NCBI GenBank assembly: GCA_026193675.1
Contig: JAPHSO010000170.1
Span: 1 to 27,983, forward strand
Reading direction: 5' to 3'
DNA length: 27,983 bases
From: Gammaproteobacteria bacterium
GTDB taxonomy: Bacteria; Pseudomonadota; Gammaproteobacteria; Thiohalomonadales; Thiohalomonadaceae
Shown here one piece after another: positions 23,427 through 27,983 of this stretch (position 1 is the stretch's first letter; every line of letters starts with the position of its first letter). The translations under genes were made by a program, and so were the position numbers. The notes beneath the pieces are model-generated. The model searched no databases. It was given only the letters and a program-made list of their open reading frames with translations, and was not told the origin of the DNA.

Positions 23427-23609
23427 TTACTCATCCCCTCTTTTTGAAATAGCGACCATAAGAATCAGTACCCAGATAAAAATCCCGAACATCATCCCGA
23501 TGAAACCATAGAAAAGATTGGTTCCAAACATAAACTGGGGAACGGCATAACCGGTCAGCAGTAAAACCGGCAGCCACATAACAGTCTGGAGAAATAGCTT
23601 TAGATCCAT
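23427..23609 (-). CDS. Small two-helix membrane protein downstream of guaA
   Basis: A 60-residue protein starting MDLKLFLQTVMWLPVLLLTG with two predicted membrane helices at about 6-24 and 34-54, and a charged end (SKRGDE). I do not recognise the family. It starts 26 bases after the guaA stop on the same strand and probably shares its transcript. Hydrophobic pattern, an ATG start and non-overlap with neighbours support it as a gene. A second frame over the same stretch lacks such a pattern. Confidence 0.62.
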   Translation of the reverse strand: MDLKLFLQTVMWLPVLLLTGYAVPQFMFGTNLFYGFIGMMFGIFIWVLILMVAISKRGDE

Positions 23610-23635
23610 CTTTCCTGTCCTGAGTAATTACCCGA

Positions 23636-25213
23636 CTATTCCCACTCAATGGTTCCCGGTGGCTTTCCGGTTATATCGTATACCACACGTGAGATACCAC
23701 TCACCTCGTTGACGATTCGACGACAGACATGGTCGAGGAAATCGTAGGGAAGATGCGCCCAACGCGCCGTCATGAAGTCGATGGTCTCAACTGCACGCAG
23801 GGCAACTACATATTGATAACGGCGACCATCACCGGTAACCCCTACAGATTTTACCGGTAGAAAGACGGTAAAGGCTTGAGAGGTCTTATGGTAGAGATCC
23901 TGCTTAAACAGCTCTTCGATAAAGACGTGATCCGCCAGACGCAGGATATCTGCATACTCTTTTTTAACTTCGCCAAGAATTCGCACCCCTAGTCCAGGTC
24001 CTGGGAATGGATGACGATAGACCATATCGTGCGGCAGGCCAAGTTCAACACCCAGCTTACGCACCTCATCTTTAAACAGTTCGCGTAGCGGCTCACACAA
24101 CTTGAGCTCCATATGCTCAGGTAGGCCGCCCACATTGTGGTGTGACTTAATCAGATGGGCATTTCCGGTCTTGGCGCCTGCCGACTCAATCACATCGGGG
24201 TAGATGGTCCCCTGCGCCAACCACTTGGCATTAGAAAGTTTGTTCGACTCCTCTTCAAAGATCTCAACGAAGAGATTACCGATAATTTTTCGTTTCTTTT
24301 CCGGATCAGTCTCACCAGCCAGAGCATCGAGGAAACGCTGCTCTGCATCGACACGAATCACCTTTACCCCCATATGCTCAGCGAAGGTGGCCATCACCTG
24401 ATCCCCCTCCTTGTAGCGCAGCAGACCATTGTCGACAAAGACACAGGTGAGCTGAGAACCGATCGCCTTGTGCAACAGTGCAGCAACTACAGATGAGTCG
24501 ACACCTCCAGAGAGGCCTAGAATCACCTCATCTGAACCGACCTGCTCACGGATGACAGAGATTGAATCATCGATAATATTTCCCGGTGTCCACAATCCTG
24601 AACAGCCACAGATCTCATGCACAAAACGCTCTATAATGCGCTGCCCCTGATGGGTATGAGTCACCTCTGGGTGGAACTGGATACCGTAAAACTGACGTAG
24701 CTCATCGGCCATACCGGCAATAGGTGCCGAGTCGGTTGAGGCCATCAAGGTAAAACCATCGGGCATCTGCTCGACTCGATCACCGTGGCTCATCCAGACA
24801 TCCAATAGACCAAAGCCCTCTTCTGAGGTGTGATCTTCAATATCTTTCAGCAATGAGGTATGACCACGTGCACGCACCTGTGCGTAGCCATATTCGTGGT
24901 GATCGGCATTGACCACTTCACCACCTAATTGAGAGGCCATCGTCTGCATGCCATAGCAGATACCGAGAACCGGAACACCCAGCTCAAATACCAGAGAAGG
25001 GGCAACTGGCGCCTCAGATGCGGTTGTACTCTCAGGGCCACCCGAGAGGATCACACCACTGGGATTAAAGTCACGGATATCATCATCACCGATGGCATAG
25101 GTGTGGAGCTCACAGTAGACCCCCGCCTCACGCACACGACGCGCGATGAGCTGAGTATATTGGGAACCAAAATCGAGAATCAGGATTCGTTGTGCATGGA
25201 TGTCGGTGGACAT
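23636..25213 (-). CDS. guaA: GMP synthase (glutamine-hydrolysing)
   Basis: A 525-residue two-part enzyme, the same length as E. coli GuaA, that turns XMP to GMP. The glutamine amidotransferase part has Cys86 in GICYGMQ, with His181 and Glu183 in QFHPEVTHT. The ATP pyrophosphatase part has the SGGVDSS loop at 235-241, and the C-terminal dimerisation domain follows, ending PPGTIEWE. guaB, usually just upstream, is absent from this window: 54 bases upstream lies the MATE transporter. The 60-residue membrane protein follows. Confidence 0.98.
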   Translation of the reverse strand: MSTDIHAQRILILDFGSQYTQLIARRVREAGVYCELHTYAIGDDDIRDFNPSGVILSGGPESTTASEAPVAPSLVFELGVPVLGICYGMQTMASQLGGEVVNADHHEYGYAQVRARGHTSLLKDIEDHTSEEGFGLLDVWMSHGDRVEQMPDGFTLMASTDSAPIAGMADELRQFYGIQFHPEVTHTHQGQRIIERFVHEICGCSGLWTPGNIIDDSISVIREQVGSDEVILGLSGGVDSSVVAALLHKAIGSQLTCVFVDNGLLRYKEGDQVMATFAEHMGVKVIRVDAEQRFLDALAGETDPEKKRKIIGNLFVEIFEEESNKLSNAKWLAQGTIYPDVIESAGAKTGNAHLIKSHHNVGGLPEHMELKLCEPLRELFKDEVRKLGVELGLPHDMVYRHPFPGPGLGVRILGEVKKEYADILRLADHVFIEELFKQDLYHKTSQAFTVFLPVKSVGVTGDGRRYQYVVALRAVETIDFMTARWAHLPYDFLDHVCRRIVNEVSGISRVVYDITGKPPGTIEWE

Positions 25214-25267
25214 AGAGCTCTCTTAATTATTTGTAAGGTGAACAATTGCTGGCGATTATACAAGACT

Positions 25268-26653
25268 TTAGCGTTGAAATTGTGCCACGGGTCTCTTCAA
25301 AAGGTGTAAAAATCTCAACGCCAACAGAACAGCTGCCACACTCAGGCCGATGATCAGTCCCCACCACATCCCGGCGGCACCTTTGCCGAGATAGAGCCCC
25401 AGATAGTAGCCGGTGGGAATACCGATTCCCCAGTAGGCGACAAGGATATAGAGCATCGGGATCTGGGTATCCTTAAGGCCACGCAAAGCACCCGCGGTGG
25501 CGACCTGAATCCCATCGGGGATCTGGAAGATGGCGGCCAGGACCAGTAGCTCCATCACCATCGCAATCACCGCCTGATCGTTGGTATAGAGATGGGCAAT
25601 CTGTTCGGAAAAGATCAAGATTAACATCGCGCCTGAGATCTGGGTGAGCAGCACCAGCAGCGCCCCCGCCTTGGCGGCACCTCTTGCCCCAGCCATATCG
25701 CTGCGTCCTACCGCATTGCCAATTCGAACCGTAATCGCCATGCTCAGCCCCAGAGGCACCATAAACAGCAGACCCGAGAAGTTGATCGCCACCTGATGGG
25801 CTGCCACCACCGTAGTTCCCAAAACCCCCAACAGTAGCGCGACAGCCCCAAAAAGACTCCCCTCAATAAAGACAGAAATTGCAATCGGCATCCCCAGATA
25901 CAGTAACCGCTTCAACTCACGCCAATCTGGACGCTGCAGCGGCGCAAAGATTTGGGTCCCCGCAAAGGCGGGATTGAGCCAGACAAACAGGCCGATCGAG
26001 ATCGCCTGCAACACCTGCACAAGAGAGGAGGCGTAACCGGCCCCCTCAGCACCCATTTGCGGGAAACCGAGGTGACCAAAGATCAGCACATAGTTGGCGG
26101 GAATATTGATGAGCAGTCCCAGAAAACCGAAATACATGGTGGTACGCGTGAGAGAGAGCCCCTCACTGGCAAAACGGAGCAGCAAAAACAGGACAAATAG
26201 AGGCGCACCCCAGGCGATGGCCCGCAGATAATCCATCACCAACGGAATAATCGTTTCCTCCACCCCGACCCAGACCAGCAGCAGTTGACTGCCATTAAGC
26301 GCGAGCCAGAGCAGCCCCCCCATAGCAAGCGCCAGATAGAGCATCTGATGGACCAGTCCACCCACCTCCGAGCGCCTCCCCTCACCGGTTAGGTGGGAGA
26401 TGAGTGGTGCCAGCACCATCGTCATTCCAATCACAAAAAGGGTATAGGTCATCCAGACCGCCCCCCCAAGACCAACGGCCGCCAGCTCACGCGCCCCAAG
26501 GTGTCCAACCATCACTGTATCGACAAAACCCATCGACAGAGTCGCCACATTGCCCGCCACCAGCGGCAGGGTCAGTTTTGTGGTCTGTCTTATCTCTTCA
26601 CGCAGATTCATAAACCGGTTTCGATAACACTTATGGGCTCGAAGGAGGCGCAT
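25268..26653 (-). CDS. MATE-family multidrug/cation efflux transporter
   Basis: A 461-residue inner-membrane protein with about twelve hydrophobic helices in two halves. The N-terminal half has TLPLVAGNVATLSMGFVDTV and VGHLGARELAAVGLG, the MATE signature. Members of the NorM type expel cationic drugs using sodium or proton gradients, though the substrate cannot be assigned here. The start is uncertain: ATG at 26653 has AGGA close before it, while ATG at 26611 (MNLREEIRQ) gives the more typical MATE start of 447 residues but has no ribosome site. Upstream lies a 17-base palindrome. guaA follows after 54 bases. Confidence 0.93.
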   Translation of the reverse strand: MRLLRAHKCYRNRFMNLREEIRQTTKLTLPLVAGNVATLSMGFVDTVMVGHLGARELAAVGLGGAVWMTYTLFVIGMTMVLAPLISHLTGEGRRSEVGGLVHQMLYLALAMGGLLWLALNGSQLLLVWVGVEETIIPLVMDYLRAIAWGAPLFVLFLLLRFASEGLSLTRTTMYFGFLGLLINIPANYVLIFGHLGFPQMGAEGAGYASSLVQVLQAISIGLFVWLNPAFAGTQIFAPLQRPDWRELKRLLYLGMPIAISVFIEGSLFGAVALLLGVLGTTVVAAHQVAINFSGLLFMVPLGLSMAITVRIGNAVGRSDMAGARGAAKAGALLVLLTQISGAMLILIFSEQIAHLYTNDQAVIAMVMELLVLAAIFQIPDGIQVATAGALRGLKDTQIPMLYILVAYWGIGIPTGYYLGLYLGKGAAGMWWGLIIGLSVAAVLLALRFLHLLKRPVAQFQR

Positions 26654-26681
26654 TCTATCCTGTTTGACTCAGCTTCTCCCC

Positions 26682-26712
26682 ATTTTACACAACGTGTAAA
26701 TCACCATCTCAA
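26682..26712 (-). promoter_or_regulatory. Candidate promoter of the MATE gene with long spacer
   Basis: On the minus strand TTGAGA (26707-26712) and TAAAAT (26682-26687) each match the consensus in five of six positions, with a 19-base spacer. The palindrome at 26684-26700 lies mostly within this spacer and overlaps the -10 box. A start near 26674 would leave a short leader before the ATG at 26653. A 19-base spacer holding a dyad is typical of MerR-type control, but no MerR gene is in the window. Confidence 0.35.
26684..26700. promoter_or_regulatory. 17-base perfect palindrome, likely operator
   Basis: TTTACAC-AAC-GTGTAAA is a perfect inverted repeat with 7-base arms and a 3-base centre. It lies between the MATE gene and the divergent lipoprotein gene, 31 bases before the MATE start. 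The regulator that would bind it is not identified. It has no T-run and does not look like a terminator. Confidence 0.55.
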
Positions 26713-26777
26713 TCGTCCTGTCGCAGGTGCTACAATTGGTTCAACCGATTTACTCTCACATCAAGAAGCCCTCCCCA

Positions 26778-27209
26778 ATGAAAATCTTACCCCTATTAGC
26801 CGTTCCCGCCCTAACCTACCTGCTCACAGCATGCTCAGCCCACCCCGGCTCTGGTCACTGGCAAAATTCTGGAATACAAAATCCCGATTTCATCAACGAA
26901 TTCAGCCGAATAGAGGTTCACTATGAGGGCCATGCCGATATCTTCGATAGCGTGGTTGAGGCGGCAGATGCTGATGAAGGCAGTCAGGCGGTGCGCCGCT
27001 GCTTCTGGCGTGGAACGGACCCTCTAACGATTATGATGACCTGCGTTAAAGCCAACAACACCGACATTGAAGAGAGCTACCAACTGCGAGTGGCTGAGGA
27101 TAGAACCAAAGCAGAGCTGATAATGGCTGAAAAAGTTGTGGGGATCTTCACTCGTGAACAGCGGCCCGAAATAGAACATAGCTATAAAGAGATTCTACAA
27201 CCTCAGTAG
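26778..27209 (+). CDS. Small lipoprotein of unknown function
   Basis: A 143-residue protein from the ATG at 26778. The signal peptide MKILPLLAVPALTYLLTAC ends in a lipobox (LTAC, Cys19), so it should be lipid-anchored. The mature part is hydrophilic, starting SAHPGSGHWQN, with a two-Cys segment CFWRGTDPLTIMMTC that could form a disulfide. It ends with an acidic/charged block. I do not recognise a family. A longer reading from a TTG at 26727 is unlikely because it would bury the signal peptide. It diverges from the MATE gene, so the palindrome may serve both. Confidence 0.78.
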   Translation: MKILPLLAVPALTYLLTACSAHPGSGHWQNSGIQNPDFINEFSRIEVHYEGHADIFDSVVEAADADEGSQAVRRCFWRGTDPLTIMMTCVKANNTDIEESYQLRVAEDRTKAELIMAEKVVGIFTREQRPEIEHSYKEILQPQ

Positions 27210-27295
27210 TTCCCATCAGGCGAGATTATCTCCACTTGTAAGCTACACTATTCGTAGTAGTATGAGCAGAGAATAATTTATAAAGTGATGTGAAG

Positions 27296-27983
27296 ATGTC
27301 CAGTGTATTAGACAATGTCGACCTTAGAACTCAGCTAGTTGGTGAAAACCGACTGGAGCTATTGATGTTCAAACTCAGAGGACGTCAGCTGTTCGCGCTC
27401 AACGTGTTTAAGGTTCAAGAGGTTCTACGTCTTCCACCGATGACCATCATGCCTCAGAGTCATCCATCAATTCGTGGCGTGATCCATCTGCGCGGCACCA
27501 CCATTCCGGTGATCGACCTGAGTCAATCGATTGGACTGACCCCCAACGAGGCATCTCCCGAGATGAATCTCATTATCACTGAATACAACAACTCGATTCA
27601 GGGCTTTATGGTCAATGAGGTTGATCGCATCATCAACCTCAATTGGGATCGAATTATGCCGCCCCCCAAGGGGACCGGCCGTAGCCACTACCTCACCGCC
27701 ATCACCCGCCTTGATGACGACCAACTGATTGAAATTGTCGATGTCGAAAAGGTGCTCGCTGAGGTGATCCCTTACGATATCTCCCTCACTGAAGGGGTTA
27801 TTGATGATGAGCTGATGGCGCACCTACAGGGTAAGAAGGTACTGCATGCCGATGACTCCTCAACTGCACGTCTTCAGGTCTCAGAAACATTAGCGCAGGT
27901 TGGTGTTGAGGTGATCCCAGCCGAGGACGGCCAGCAGGCGCTGGATATTCTTACCAAATGGTGTGATGAGGGTAAAGATGTCA
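27296..27983 (+). CDS. cheV: CheV chemotaxis coupling protein, N-terminal part (cut by window edge)
   Basis: An open frame of 229 codons that leaves the window without a stop. The start is the ATG at 27296 (MSSVLDNVDLRTQLV). Residues about 18-160 form a CheW-like domain (FALNVFKVQEVLRLP, SIRGVIHLRGTTIPVIDL, GFMVNEVDRIINL). A receiver domain begins at about 185 with KVLHADDSSTAR, whose DD pair is the metal-binding acidic start; the phosphorylated Asp lies beyond the edge. This layout is CheV, which couples chemoreceptors to CheA and tunes signalling through its receiver. It implies the organism is motile by flagella or a similar system. No other chemotaxis gene is in view. Confidence 0.93.
   Translation, partial: MSSVLDNVDLRTQLVGENRLELLMFKLRGRQLFALNVFKVQEVLRLPPMTIMPQSHPSIRGVIHLRGTTIPVIDLSQSIGLTPNEASPEMNLIITEYNNSIQGFMVNEVDRIINLNWDRIMPPPKGTGRSHYLTAITRLDDDQLIEIVDVEKVLAEVIPYDISLTEGVIDDELMAHLQGKKVLHADDSSTARLQVSETLAQVGVEVIPAEDGQQALDILTKWCDEGKDV

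Noticed and set aside
23431..23649. A second open frame overlapping the 60-residue membrane protein
   Set aside because: It overlaps the end of guaA, has no hydrophobic pattern or clear ribosome site, and the alternative frame is far more protein-like.
27236..27263. TTGTAA and TAGTAT as cheV promoter
   Set aside because: Each matches in only four of six positions with a 16-base spacer, and no flagellar-type sigma-28 pattern is visible.
1..27983. tRNA, rRNA, riboswitch or mobile-element sequences
   Set aside because: The gaps between genes are short and, by eye, hold no cloverleaf, known riboswitch pattern, transposase or terminal repeats. A covariance-model search was not possible here.

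Overview
The window reads as the chromosome of a free-living or facultative gammaproteobacterium. The evidence is gene order and protein type: a leuC-leuD-leuB-asd-fimV-truA-trpF-trpB run like that of Pseudomonas and relatives, a dapA-bamC-metallo-hydrolase-purC run, the outer-membrane lipoprotein BamC, a GcvR-type ACT protein, FimV and CheV. Genus cannot be fixed from the sequence. Base composition looks even throughout. I see no insertion sequence, prophage, integrase, CRISPR array, rRNA or tRNA, and no gap between genes longer than about 215 bases.

Region 1 (1-9529, minus strand): leucine biosynthesis (leuC, leuD, leuB), aspartate-semialdehyde dehydrogenase (asd), the very acidic polar-hub protein FimV, tRNA pseudouridine synthase TruA, then trpF and the first 87 codons of trpB, which runs off the left edge. 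A LysR regulator (9663-10535) diverges from leuC across a short AT-rich region with a perfect T-N11-A dyad. An unrecognised 181-residue protein follows it.

Region 2 (11070-18538): a GcvR-like double-ACT protein diverges from a plus-strand run of dapA, bamC, a YycJ-like metallo-beta-lactamase-fold hydrolase, purC, a long-chain acyl-CoA synthetase-like enzyme and a lipoprotein MltF-type lytic transglycosylase. Genes here are tightly packed, and the last two overlap.

Region 3 (18545-23417): a minus-strand run of CHASE2-adenylate cyclase, SH3-like exported protein, exported M48 metalloprotease, exported SYLF protein and tadA. Consecutive genes overlap or lie within 9 bases, so it looks like one translationally coupled operon. 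A lone receiver protein diverges from the cyclase, and the shared upstream region holds a perfect 9-base inverted repeat. This cassette lies between mltF/tadA and guaA, genes often close together in related bacteria. It is the best candidate here for an uncharacterised envelope-sensing system.

Region 4 (23427-27983): a 60-residue two-helix membrane protein, guaA, a MATE-family efflux transporter with a 17-base perfect palindrome in its presumed promoter, a small lipoprotein of unknown function, and a CheV chemotaxis coupling protein cut by the right edge.
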